Below are positions 32,024 to 41,029 of a stretch of 64,000 nt of DNA, in pieces. Numbering within the stretch: position 1 is the first letter of the stretch; every line of letters begins with the position of its first letter. Under the pieces are notes generated by a model. It made no database searches and was not told where the DNA came from. It saw only the letters and a list, made by a program, of their open reading frames with translations. Position numbers and translations under genes: made by a program. Origin of the DNA: Aequorivita antarctica (GTDB taxonomy: Bacteria; Bacteroidota; Bacteroidia; Flavobacteriales; Flavobacteriaceae); contig NZ_VORT01000003.1 in assembly GCF_007997155.1 (NCBI RefSeq), positions 62,001 to 126,000 on the forward strand, written 5' to 3'.

Positions 32024-33151
32024 TTAATTTCCAATTACGATACCTCGAGTGTCTCCAGCGGCTTGGTAATATAATTCAGTATTGGAACCGTCCAGATTTG
32101 CCCGCATCATTGCATCGGTACTTCTGTCTCCCCAATAAATTTTGTTTTCGGAAACCTCATAACCAATGCCATATACAACCCTTCCAATACCGGTAGCTAT
32201 GGTTGTAACGTTAGTGCCGTCTAGAGCAGCCGATTTTATGCGTATATCGCCAGAGCCTACGTATTCATCGTAATAAATACGGTCGTTTATCACTAACATA
32301 CTTCCGGTTTCTATATCAGGGATAATCAAGGTTTCATTGCTTCCATCAAGGTTTTTGGACCAAATGCCACCATCATAATTGCCCCAGAATATTTTTCCGC
32401 TTGCAAAGTGAATTGAGACGCCTTCTGGATCGTTTACTTGACCAATTGCGAAATCCTCCTTCGCATTAACATCGGTAGAGCTTAAATCGGTTCGTTGAAT
32501 ACTGTTGCTTGTAGACCAATATAGTTTATTGCCAGAATAATCTATTGCCATTCCAATTGGTGAATCAAGGCCCACCCTGAAATCTTCAAATTCGCTGCCA
32601 TCGGTATTGACTCTGTAGATTTTACCTGCATCAACATCGCTTATATACAGTTTGTTTGTTAAAGTATCTAGCACCATTTCATAAGAAGATTGTAAAGCTA
32701 TATTCGGCAAAGTTGTAAAAATTGGTGCCTGTTCGTTTATCAACCCCTGAAAAACGGAAGCTCCGTCTGTATAATAGATAGGAATACCCACTGCATTTGG
32801 ATCTTTTACAACAACAGTTTTTGATACTTCTCTTACTTCTAAAGACCCTGAAGTGGTTACAACCAAGCTTACTTGATACGCGCCAGGTTGGATATAAGTA
32901 TAAACAGGGTTTTCTTCAACTGAAGAATCGCCGTTTCCAAAATTCCAATAAAAAGTGGCTTCCCCAACAGTAGTTGGAACTATTGACGTATTTGTGAAAG
33001 TTACGGCTGCAGGTGCAAACTCGTTATTGTCTATTGTATATGTAAATTGAGGAACCGTACTGGCTGGTGGCACGGGAAAACCGTCGTCAGAGCAGGATTG
33101 GAAAATACTCCCAAAACCTATAAATAGTATTGCTATTATTGTGTTTTTCAT
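32024..33151 (-). CDS. Surface lipoprotein: one PKD domain plus YWTD beta-propeller
   Basis: 375 residues; lipoprotein signal MKNTIIAILFIGFGSIFQSC followed by SDDG, acidic residues near the lipid cysteine that mark surface export in Flavobacteria. A PKD domain (about 35-115: FYWNFGNGDSSVEENPVYTYIQPGAYQVSLVV) is followed by a six-bladed LDL-receptor-YWTD-type propeller (about 120-375: KLYISDVDAGKIYRVNTDG, KLYWSTSNSIQRTDL, KIYWGDRSTDAMMRANLDGS). It replaces the usual SusE/F glycan-binding proteins next to SusC/SusD, so it is probably the surface ligand-binding protein of the system. Confidence 0.82.
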   Translation of the reverse strand: MKNTIIAILFIGFGSIFQSCSDDGFPVPPASTVPQFTYTIDNNEFAPAAVTFTNTSIVPTTVGEATFYWNFGNGDSSVEENPVYTYIQPGAYQVSLVVTTSGSLEVREVSKTVVVKDPNAVGIPIYYTDGASVFQGLINEQAPIFTTLPNIALQSSYEMVLDTLTNKLYISDVDAGKIYRVNTDGSEFEDFRVGLDSPIGMAIDYSGNKLYWSTSNSIQRTDLSSTDVNAKEDFAIGQVNDPEGVSIHFASGKIFWGNYDGGIWSKNLDGSNETLIIPDIETGSMLVINDRIYYDEYVGSGDIRIKSAALDGTNVTTIATGIGRVVYGIGYEVSENKIYWGDRSTDAMMRANLDGSNTELYYQAAGDTRGIVIGN

Positions 33152-33158
33152 CTGTATC

Positions 33159-34508
33159 TTATTTTATTAAAGCAATTCCTCTTGGGCTGGCAATTCCTGT
33201 TGCTAATATTTCTCGGCTGGAGCCATCAAGATTTGCGCTATACAACTCGCCCGTATCACGGCCAGACCAATACAATTTGTTGGATTCATTGTCTATTTGA
33301 ATCCCATATATACGTGTTCCGTCAGAATCAATGGTTTGTATGTTAGAGCCATCCAGATTAGCCACATTAAATACTGCCCCGTTTTGATCGTCAAAATAAA
33401 TTTTATCGTTCACAGTGTCTACAGCAATAGCGTATCCATAAACACCTGAGATAAGAATCTGAGGGTTTGTGCCATCCAAATTGGCAACATACAGATTTTC
33501 AACATTTACCTCGTAGGCGTACATTTTGTTGTTTTCCACATCCAAAGCAATGGCTCTCCATTGGGCGCCAGCTATATTCAATATCCCAATTTCAGGAGAG
33601 GACCCATCAAGGTTTGCACGCGACACATTGCCGTCGTCATCAACCCAATACACTTTACTGTTTACTTCATCTACCACTACACCGTAAGGATCGCCAATGT
33701 TGCTCACAACCATTTCGGCACCGCTACCGTCAAGATTTGCTCTCCAAATATTTCCAAGGGGATAAGTGTCAAAATCACTGAAATAAATTTTTTGGTTCGT
33801 GGCATCATAAGCCAAGCCAACACCTGCTTTACCTACAAGATTTAGCACATCAGTGGTGGTCCCGGAACCATCCAATAACAAACTTCTAATAAATTCATCG
33901 CCATAAGCAATATAATACAATGATGCTGGTGTTTGTTGACCTGCCGCCACTGTTATATCTTTCGTTGAAGTATTTGATCCATATAAGGTAGTGGCGGTAA
34001 GCGAAACGGTGTAATTTCCCTCTGAAGAATAAGCAAACATTGGATTCTCTTCTGTTGAAGTTGAATTGGCAGCATCGCCAAAATTCCATGTGTAGCTTGT
34101 TGCGCCAATTGATGTATTTGTGAACTGTACAGGAACGCCAGCCGTTAAATTATCTACATCTTCAACAGAGAATGAACTGGAAGGTGTTACAGTTATTTCA
34201 ATATTTGAAATGGTTGAACCACCTGCGCCCGTTGACACCAAGGTGACTAAGAACACATTGCTGCTAGTATATGATTTTGTTGGCGATACTTGGGTAGATG
34301 TTGTGCCATCGCCAAAACTCCATTTAAAGGCTGTGGCATTTTGTGAGTTGTTTGTAAATTGAATGGTTTCACCAATCGCCACATCAGTAGCACTTGCCGT
34401 AAACTCTGCCTGTGATTGCGGAGGAACTGGATCGTCATCTTTTTGACAAGAAAAAAGGGCGAATAGCGCGAAAGTAATAAGGCTGTATTTGTATATAAGT
34501 GTTTTCAT
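33159..34508 (-). CDS. Surface lipoprotein: two PKD domains plus YWTD beta-propeller
   Basis: 449 residues. Signal MKTLIYKYSLITFALFALFSC then QKDDD, matching the K-(D/E)2 surface-export signal of Flavobacteriia. Two PKD domains (about 35-110, FKWSFGDGTTSTQVSP; about 115-190, YTWNFGDAANSTSTEENP) precede a YWTD-type propeller (about 200-449; KIYFSDFDTYPLGNIWRANLDGSG, KVYWVDDDGNVSRANLDGS, KLYWSGRDTGELYSANLDGSS). Paralogue of the next gene, 7 bp apart; 25 bp after SusD. Likely binds the imported polymer. Confidence 0.84.
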   Translation of the reverse strand: MKTLIYKYSLITFALFALFSCQKDDDPVPPQSQAEFTASATDVAIGETIQFTNNSQNATAFKWSFGDGTTSTQVSPTKSYTSSNVFLVTLVSTGAGGSTISNIEITVTPSSSFSVEDVDNLTAGVPVQFTNTSIGATSYTWNFGDAANSTSTEENPMFAYSSEGNYTVSLTATTLYGSNTSTKDITVAAGQQTPASLYYIAYGDEFIRSLLLDGSGTTTDVLNLVGKAGVGLAYDATNQKIYFSDFDTYPLGNIWRANLDGSGAEMVVSNIGDPYGVVVDEVNSKVYWVDDDGNVSRANLDGSSPEIGILNIAGAQWRAIALDVENNKMYAYEVNVENLYVANLDGTNPQILISGVYGYAIAVDTVNDKIYFDDQNGAVFNVANLDGSNIQTIDSDGTRIYGIQIDNESNKLYWSGRDTGELYSANLDGSSREILATGIASPRGIALIK

Positions 34509-34533
34509 ATTCTATGTTTTATCAAATTAGTTG

Positions 34534-35862
34534 TTAGTATCCTGGATTTTGAACCATCCCTGGATCTTTATTGGTTTGTAGCTCATCAAAAGGAATTGGA
34601 AATAAAGTTTGGTTAATGCTTGTTACATTAAATAGTACATCTACCGCCCTTTCGGTTCTTACAAGGTCGAACCAACGTTGACCCTCAAAAGCGAATTCCA
34701 CACGACGCTCTTTTTCAATAGCGCTAATTAATTGATCTATGCTGTTGGATGTTATTCCAGACAAGCCAGCGCGTGTTCTTATAGCGTTTAAATCAGCTTT
34801 TATCTGGTTTGCTTCTGGAGCTGGGCCTTTTGCCAAAGCTTCTGCTCGAATTAAATACATATCTGCCAAGCGTATCACTATAAAGTTATCTGCGCCCAAA
34901 TTTAAATCGTCATATTTTATGGCATAAGCCAAACCTTCGGCGAAGGCAATACTGGCCTCAAAACGTTCGTCGCCTACTTCAAAGGCATCCAGCAAATCTT
35001 GCGATGGTTCAACTTCTCTCCTTCCGTTCAGAGATTTTGGGAAATTGTACTCAGCTATTCGGTTGCGTTCCAATTGCGAAAAATAAATTTCAAAAATAGA
35101 TTCAGCATTTTCTTCATCTGCAAAAACATCGGCATAGTTGGATAGTAAGGTATAGCCACCGTTGTTAATTACATCCGAAGCCATTGCTGCAGCTTGTTGA
35201 AAGTTGCCTTGATACAAATAAACACGGGCCAAAAGTGCCTTGGCTGCAAATTTTGAACCTCTGATTTTGCTTCCAGAACTAGGTAGGTTTTCAGCCGCAA
35301 AAGTCAAATCGATTATAATCTGGGCATAGACTTCATTAACTGGAACCCTTGGCGCATCCAAGCCGTTCACGCCAATGGTTGGCTCTAATTTTAAGGGAAT
35401 AGCCCCATAATAACGGGTTAAATTGAAATGATTTAAAGCCCTGATGAAATACAGTTCTGCCAAGGCCACATTCTTTTCTTCCACTGTCATATCATTTATG
35501 ATGGGCACTTTGCTAATAACGTTGTTTGTCACGTTGATGCCATCATACATAATGGCCCACATATTACTATTGCTGCCATTTTCAGGAAGTATACTGTTAT
35601 TGTCCACCTCAGCATACTCGGTAGCCGTCGCGTCTAAAGGATGTGAAAGATTATCAGCCGCCAAATCTGAAAATATGCTATACGTTCTTCCGTAATAGCT
35701 AAGGCTTTGGAGTGAGGCGTAAGCCCCCAAAATTCCTTTGTCTATGTCTTCTTTTGTTTTGAACGCTTCTGATGCCGAAATTGAATTTTGTGGTTCAACA
35801 TCTACTACGTTGCAGGAGACTACTGCAAAACATAGTATCGAAATATATAATAAATTTTTCAT
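34534..35862 (-). CDS. SusD/RagB-family nutrient-binding lipoprotein
   Basis: 442 residues. Lipoprotein signal MKNLLYISILCFAVVSC. The SusD fold is recognised from the N-terminal 'ISASEAFKTKEDIDKGILGAYASLQS', TPR-like helices (VALAELYFIRALNHFNLTRYYGAIPL), and the C-terminal 'YLIRAEALAKGPAPEANQIKADLNAIRTRAGL ... ALEFAFEGQRWFDLVR'-type ending. It caps the SusC transporter, forming a pedal-bin uptake complex. Starts 5 nt after SusC, same strand. At 442 residues it is smaller than many carbohydrate SusD proteins, in keeping with a compact or peptide ligand. Confidence 0.95.
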   Translation of the reverse strand: MKNLLYISILCFAVVSCNVVDVEPQNSISASEAFKTKEDIDKGILGAYASLQSLSYYGRTYSIFSDLAADNLSHPLDATATEYAEVDNNSILPENGSNSNMWAIMYDGINVTNNVISKVPIINDMTVEEKNVALAELYFIRALNHFNLTRYYGAIPLKLEPTIGVNGLDAPRVPVNEVYAQIIIDLTFAAENLPSSGSKIRGSKFAAKALLARVYLYQGNFQQAAAMASDVINNGGYTLLSNYADVFADEENAESIFEIYFSQLERNRIAEYNFPKSLNGRREVEPSQDLLDAFEVGDERFEASIAFAEGLAYAIKYDDLNLGADNFIVIRLADMYLIRAEALAKGPAPEANQIKADLNAIRTRAGLSGITSNSIDQLISAIEKERRVEFAFEGQRWFDLVRTERAVDVLFNVTSINQTLFPIPFDELQTNKDPGMVQNPGY

Positions 35863-35867
35863 CTTGT

Positions 35868-38800
35868 TTATATTTTTAGATTAACACCCAATGTGAAGGT
35901 TTTTGCCTGCGGATAGGTAAAGAAATCGGTGCCAATTACAGCATTGTCGTCACCCCTATAGTTAACTTCTGGATCGAGACCTGAATAATTTGTAAATGTG
36001 AACAGGTTTTGTGCACTTACATAGACTCTCATTGATTCAAAAAACCGTTTATTCATGTTTTTTTGGTTCAGTGTATAACCCAAGGTTACATTTTTAAACC
36101 TTAGATAAGAGCCATCTTCCAAAAACCTGGATGAAACACGTTTATTTTGTGCAGCGGCAACTGGATCTGTAGTTGCGCGTGGAATATCTGTAATATCACC
36201 GGGCTGCCTCCATCTTCTGGTAACAGATTCCAATTGATTGTCGCCACCTTGAAGCGATTCTAAATACAATCGGGAACCATTGAAAACATCGTTGCCTTGC
36301 GAACCTTGAAGAAATATGCTTAAGTCTAAGTTTTTATATGCAAAATTATTGGTGAAACCATACACAAAATCGGGGTGCGGATTTCCAACCACGGTTCTGT
36401 CTGCAGATGTTATCTCACCGTCAAAATTAGTGTCGGCATACACAATATCTCCCGTTGAAGGATCTACACCCAACGACTGATAACTGTAAAATATACCTAT
36501 TGGTTGGCCTTCCATAATACGGTTACCACCACGGCCAATATCATCAATAGGTTGGCCATTGTAGAGTTCTAGTACCTTATTGCGGTTTCCTGAAATGTTA
36601 AACTGAGTATTCCAAGTAAATTCGCCTACGAGGTTTTGAGTTGAAAGGGTAAGCTCGATACCTTTATTTTCTACCTTCCCTACATTTTCGGTAATTGATG
36701 AAAATCCGGAGCTGGTTGGCAAAGGTCTGCTCAATAAAAGATCATTGGTCTGTTTGTCATAATAATCTGCCGTTAGCGTAATGCGATCTTGGAAAAATCC
36801 AAGGTTTAAACCAAGATTAAGCTGAGTGGTACTTTCCCATTTTAAATCTGGATTGGGAATATTGCTAGGATAAATAGCTGGTGAACCACCATAGGATGTA
36901 TTTCCATAAAGTTCAGAAAACAAAAATGGACTTATATCGTCATTACCGGTCAAACCATAACTCACACGCAATTTAAGGTCTGAAAGAAATTTAACATCCT
37001 TTAAAAATTCTTCCTGGGAAACGCGCCAAGCTATTGATGCAGCTGGGAAAAACCCAGTTTTGTTATTGTCACCGAATTTTGATGAAGTATCAAATCTACC
37101 AGTCAAAGTCAAGATATATTTATCACTGAAGTTATAATTTACCCTGCCAAAGTAAGAGCGAATACCTTCGTCCGATGCGCTGGCACTGGCAGAAACTATT
37201 GTAGCTGCAGAGTTTATGTATTCCAGATCGTCATCTGCAAAATCCTGGCCCCGAATAAAGGAAGACCTAAAATTTCTTTTCTCAAAACTGTAGCCAACCA
37301 AAGCATCGAGTTTGTGCTTATTAAGACGTTTGTTGTATTGTAGCAAGTTGTTGGAAACAATATTTGAGATATTGCTATATGTTTCAAAACCCAAACCATT
37401 ATACTTGGCGCCTTGAACTGTTTTGGTAGATTCATAACCGTGTTCCCTGAAGTTTAGGAAATCTACTCCGAGTTTTGATGAAAAAGTCAAGTCTTCGACT
37501 ATATTCCAATCTAAATAAATGTTTGAATTTGTCCGGTATGAAAAGTTCTCATTGATGGCCTCATTGGCAATAGATACCGCATTTGAATATGGTCCATCTT
37601 GATTGTAAGAACCATCTGCATTATAGACCGGATAAATTGCAGGGGTTGATATACCGTTTGGCAATGGACCGTGAAGCGTTTGGTCGCTTTCCACCCTATC
37701 GGTATGTGCGTAACTCAACCCAATGCTGGTACCAATCTTAAATTTGTTTGATATTTTATGGTCTAAATTCGCGCGAAAGTTGAAACGGTCATAATCTGTA
37801 CCAATCAAGATACCTTCTTGCTTAAATAGAGTTCCGCTCATAAAAAACTGTGTTTTTTCTGAACCTCCAGCGGCAGAAATCTCATAGCTATTTATGGGTG
37901 CGGTACGGAAAATAATATCCTGCCAGTCTGTATCTATGGTATTATCATTTATCTGTTCTTCTGTAAAAACAGTACTGTTGGTCAAATCATTTCGATACTC
38001 TTTCCACTCTCTGGCGTTTAACATATCCAATCTATTCCAAGCGCTCTGCATGCCCGAATATATGTTTACGGAAACAATAGTTTTCTGTTCTTTACCGCGT
38101 TTGGTTGTGATTAAAACAATACCGTTGGATCCTCTTGCGCCATATATAGCGGTTGCAGAAGCATCTTTTAGTATACTTATGGATTCAATATCGTTTGGGT
38201 TTAAATCGGTAAGCGCACTTGAGCCTTGGCCGGAATAGCCAATTTGGCCGAAGTCGCCAGTTGTTACAGGAATACCATCAATAATATATAAAGGCTGGCT
38301 ACTGCCGCTAATAGAGGTAAGCCCTCTAATCCTAACAGACATTTGACCTCCAGGGGTTCCGGAATTTTGATTAACCTGCACACCCGCAGCTTGGCCTTGC
38401 AGCAAGCCATCAACCGATGCCAATGGTAAATTTTCAATCTGTTTGGCATTAATTGTGGATAGCGCATCACTTACCAATGACTTTTTTTCAGTACCGTAAC
38501 CTATAACCACAATTTCCTCCAGAGCGCTACTATCTTCAACCATCGTTACAGTTATATTTGAGATACCAAATATTGAAACCTCTTGTGTCTTATACCCTAC
38601 ATAAGTAATCACCAAAGTACTTGCATCATTGGGAACGGTAATTTTGAAGTTTCCATCAAAATCTGTGGCCGTGCCTTTTGAAGTTCCTTTAATAATTACA
38701 GTGGCTCCTACTAAAGGAACACCCTCAGTGTCCATTACAGTCCCAGTAACTTCACGTTCTTTCTGGTTGGTTGGTTGTATTTTAGAATTTTGATCGATTT

Positions 38801-39158
38801 TGTTCTTGATAACAATCTGCCTATCATTTATTATATAGGTTAAATCAGTATTCATCAATGCCTTGTCAAGAATTTTTGAAACGGTAGATTCCTTTAATTC
38901 AAGCGTTACATTGTATTTGAGTACATCATCTTTGTAAAAGAAAATATATTCGCTTTTACCCTGGATTTCCTTAAAAAGTTGTTCCAAACTTACATTGGCA
39001 ACTTTAATATCCATCTTGGTTTGAGCCTCGATTGTAGTTGCGAAGGCTGAACTAATCCCAATGCTAATCAATAGTATAAAAGTTCGTATCATATGCCCAA
39101 AATAGTACCTGAAAGATTTTAACCTTCGCAAAGGATAAAGGTTCTTAATTTTATTCAT
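35868..39158 (-). CDS. SusC/RagA TonB-dependent outer-membrane transporter with STN domain
   Basis: 1096 residues. Signal region MIRTFILLISIGISSAFATTIEAQ (about residues 23-46), then an STN/secretin domain (MDIKVANVSLEQLFKEIQGKSEYIFFYKDD), a CarboxypepD_reg-like domain (VTGTVMDTEGVPLVGATVIIKGTSKGTATDFDGNF), a plug (EEIVVIGYGTEKKSLVSDALSTI... RGSNGIVLITTKRG) and a long 22-strand barrel. The STN domain is the contact for FecR, so transport can switch on the ECF sigma factor encoded upstream. It imports the polymer fragments bound by SusD. In context with the two S51 proteins, the ligand may be cyanophycin-like peptides rather than glycans. Confidence 0.96.
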   Translation of the reverse strand: MNKIKNLYPLRRLKSFRYYFGHMIRTFILLISIGISSAFATTIEAQTKMDIKVANVSLEQLFKEIQGKSEYIFFYKDDVLKYNVTLELKESTVSKILDKALMNTDLTYIINDRQIVIKNKIDQNSKIQPTNQKEREVTGTVMDTEGVPLVGATVIIKGTSKGTATDFDGNFKITVPNDASTLVITYVGYKTQEVSIFGISNITVTMVEDSSALEEIVVIGYGTEKKSLVSDALSTINAKQIENLPLASVDGLLQGQAAGVQVNQNSGTPGGQMSVRIRGLTSISGSSQPLYIIDGIPVTTGDFGQIGYSGQGSSALTDLNPNDIESISILKDASATAIYGARGSNGIVLITTKRGKEQKTIVSVNIYSGMQSAWNRLDMLNAREWKEYRNDLTNSTVFTEEQINDNTIDTDWQDIIFRTAPINSYEISAAGGSEKTQFFMSGTLFKQEGILIGTDYDRFNFRANLDHKISNKFKIGTSIGLSYAHTDRVESDQTLHGPLPNGISTPAIYPVYNADGSYNQDGPYSNAVSIANEAINENFSYRTNSNIYLDWNIVEDLTFSSKLGVDFLNFREHGYESTKTVQGAKYNGLGFETYSNISNIVSNNLLQYNKRLNKHKLDALVGYSFEKRNFRSSFIRGQDFADDDLEYINSAATIVSASASASDEGIRSYFGRVNYNFSDKYILTLTGRFDTSSKFGDNNKTGFFPAASIAWRVSQEEFLKDVKFLSDLKLRVSYGLTGNDDISPFLFSELYGNTSYGGSPAIYPSNIPNPDLKWESTTQLNLGLNLGFFQDRITLTADYYDKQTNDLLLSRPLPTSSGFSSITENVGKVENKGIELTLSTQNLVGEFTWNTQFNISGNRNKVLELYNGQPIDDIGRGGNRIMEGQPIGIFYSYQSLGVDPSTGDIVYADTNFDGEITSADRTVVGNPHPDFVYGFTNNFAYKNLDLSIFLQGSQGNDVFNGSRLYLESLQGGDNQLESVTRRWRQPGDITDIPRATTDPVAAAQNKRVSSRFLEDGSYLRFKNVTLGYTLNQKNMNKRFFESMRVYVSAQNLFTFTNYSGLDPEVNYRGDDNAVIGTDFFTYPQAKTFTLGVNLKI

Positions 39159-39213
39159 AATTTTGTGTTAGTTGGTTAATATTGCTGTGATTACAGTGGT
39201 ATTGATTTTAATG

Positions 39214-39241
39214 ACTAGAAGGTGTTGGCGCATCTTCTAGT
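39214..39241. repeat. Hairpin between fecR-like gene and susC-like gene
   Basis: An 11-bp stem (ACTAGAAGGTG with its complement, one G-T pair) with a TTGGCG loop. The T-run is on the plus strand, against the direction of the genes, so it would terminate antisense transcription; on the minus strand it may be a pausing or processing stem. Confidence 0.55.
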
Positions 39242-39271
39242 TTTTTTGTTTATGTCAAATTTGAAATGTTT

Positions 39272-40330
39272 TTAATTAATTATAATTTTATGATCTGCTG
39301 AGAACTTATATTCAAATCCTGGTGGTTCCGCTTCTTTAATGGTTTCTAAAACGCTCTCAATACTGTCCTTTACATCTAGATAACCCGAAAATGTTTCATT
39401 TGCCCTCGCGTTATCTGCAATAATAATTTCCACATCGTAATACCTCGATATTTTTTTCATTATAGATTTCAAAGGGTCATTTTTAAAGATAAAAACCCCA
39501 TCGCGCCAAGAAAAATATGGCTCCACATCAACATTGGCCTCGTTCACATTATGTTTTTCCTTATTAAATGTAACCTTTGTTCCTGGCTTCATTTTGATGT
39601 TTTTTTCAGAATCGAAAAGCGTATTTGAAGTATAATTTATTTGAACGCTTCCACTTTTTAGAACGGTGTAAATAGCATCGTCATCATTATAATTATTAAC
39701 ATTGAATACGGTACCCAATACCTGAATTTCGTGATTTTTGGACTTCACGAAAAAGGGTTTGTTTTTATTGTGACTTACTTCAAAAATTGCTTCGCCTTCA
39801 AGATATACCTCTCTTTTTTCAACAGTAAAACGAGCGGGAAATATAAGTTTTGAACCAGAATTGAGCCAGACTTTACTGCCGTCCGAAAGGACTATCTCAG
39901 ATCGTTTTCCGAAAGGAACAATCAAGGTGTTGAAAATAGGCTCAGATGAAGATGCTATATGCTGAGCTACAGAATTTGATTTGCCTATACTCACTTCTTC
40001 CCCTGAATTGGAATAGCTTATTTGAGCATTTTTAGCTGTAATAGAAATATTTTTATTGTCATTCAAGATTAGTTGAACATCTTGATTTGTAGTCTTATCA
40101 TTATGGATTTTCGCAAATTTTTCAATTGCTGAATTAGAAACCTTAGAATTGAATAATGAAAAGGTTAAGAATACAGCAACGACAGCTGCAGAAGCAGCAA
40201 CTGTAAATCGAAAAAAGTGCCTTCTAAGTCTATATGCGTAGATAGAGCTATAAATCCGCTTCCTTAAAAGCGATTTATCCTTTCCGGAAAATTTTTGGAA
40301 ATTTAAATTACCATTTTTGTTCTGTGTCAT
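39272..40330 (-). CDS. FecR-family anti-sigma factor
   Basis: 352 residues. Cytoplasmic N-terminus (about 1-35, basic), one transmembrane helix (FTVAASAAVVAVFLTFSLF, about 42-60), the FecR domain (RSEIVLSDGSKVWLNSGSKLIFPARFTVEKREVYLEGEAIFEVSHNKNKPFFVKSKNHEIQVLGTVFNV) and a C-terminal DUF4974 STN-like domain (FIFKNDPLKSIMKKISRYYDVEIIIADN). It holds the ECF sigma factor inactive until the SusC-like transporter signals substrate. Gene lies 105 bp after the sigma gene. Confidence 0.95.
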   Translation of the reverse strand: MTQNKNGNLNFQKFSGKDKSLLRKRIYSSIYAYRLRRHFFRFTVAASAAVVAVFLTFSLFNSKVSNSAIEKFAKIHNDKTTNQDVQLILNDNKNISITAKNAQISYSNSGEEVSIGKSNSVAQHIASSSEPIFNTLIVPFGKRSEIVLSDGSKVWLNSGSKLIFPARFTVEKREVYLEGEAIFEVSHNKNKPFFVKSKNHEIQVLGTVFNVNNYNDDDAIYTVLKSGSVQINYTSNTLFDSEKNIKMKPGTKVTFNKEKHNVNEANVDVEPYFSWRDGVFIFKNDPLKSIMKKISRYYDVEIIIADNARANETFSGYLDVKDSIESVLETIKEAEPPGFEYKFSADHKIIIN

Positions 40331-40435
40331 ATATATTTTCCAATAAAATGGAAATTTTAAAAGTTCTTACCTAAAAATTCAAACCACCCTTGGGTTATAT
40401 AAGTATAAGTAAGAACTTCTCAATATATAGACACT

Positions 40436-41029
40436 TTATTTTTTAAAAAAACAAAAAAATATTAGGTAAACCAAGATAAGATACTGTAATTGGCTACGTA
40501 AAACCTTGATAGCTCTATAAATCATGGTTCTTGAAGATTGTACAGAAATATTCATTTGTTCTGCAATTTCTTCATAGGAATAATTTTCACTGAACCGCAT
40601 GGACAAACCTTTGCGTTGTTTTTTACTGAGCGATTTTATGGCCTTGGTGAGTTTTTGTGAACGTTCCATTTCCCATTCATTGGCTATAAAACCTTCTTCT
40701 GTTGATATTTGGAAAGAGATATTGTTTTCTTGACCTCCTATAGTCAACTTCCTTTTGGAGATTTGGATGCGTTTTAATATTTCGTTTTTCAGTGAGCGCA
40801 TTAAATAAAAATCCACACGATCTGTATTGGAAAGATTTTTTCGATACTTATAAAGATTTAAAAATAAATCGTGGATGCAATCCATCACCTCGCTTTTATT
40901 TCCAGAAACACCCATTCCATAAGTAAATAGGTCGTCAATATAAATATCGTAGAGCATTCCTAGAGCCTCCAAGTTACCGTCTTGTAGCTTCGCCCATAAG
41001 CGTAATGATTCAGATTGATTCTGTTTCAA
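40436..41029 (-). CDS. ECF sigma-70 factor (FecI-like)
   Basis: Region 2 (NLEALGMLYDIYIDDLFTYGMGVSGNKSEVMDCIHDLFLNLYKYRKNL) and region 4 (KSLSKKQRKGLSMRFSENYSYEEIAEQMNISVQSSRTMIYRAIKVLR) are complete. No ATG start exists ahead of region 2; the open frame reaches 41125 with another TTG, but that part is AT-rich and unlike a protein. I choose TTG at 41027-41029 (KQNQSESLRLWAKLQDGN), giving 197 residues, the usual size. Divergent from the gene at 41629. It should transcribe the susC cluster when FecR releases it. Confidence 0.85.
   Translation of the reverse strand: MKQNQSESLRLWAKLQDGNLEALGMLYDIYIDDLFTYGMGVSGNKSEVMDCIHDLFLNLYKYRKNLSNTDRVDFYLMRSLKNEILKRIQISKRKLTIGGQENNISFQISTEEGFIANEWEMERSQKLTKAIKSLSKKQRKGLSMRFSENYSYEEIAEQMNISVQSSRTMIYRAIKVLRSQLQYLILVYLIFFCFFKK

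Noticed and set aside
39214-39247. Terminator between the fecR-like and susC-like genes
   Set aside because: The T-run is on the wrong strand for these genes; listed only as a hairpin.
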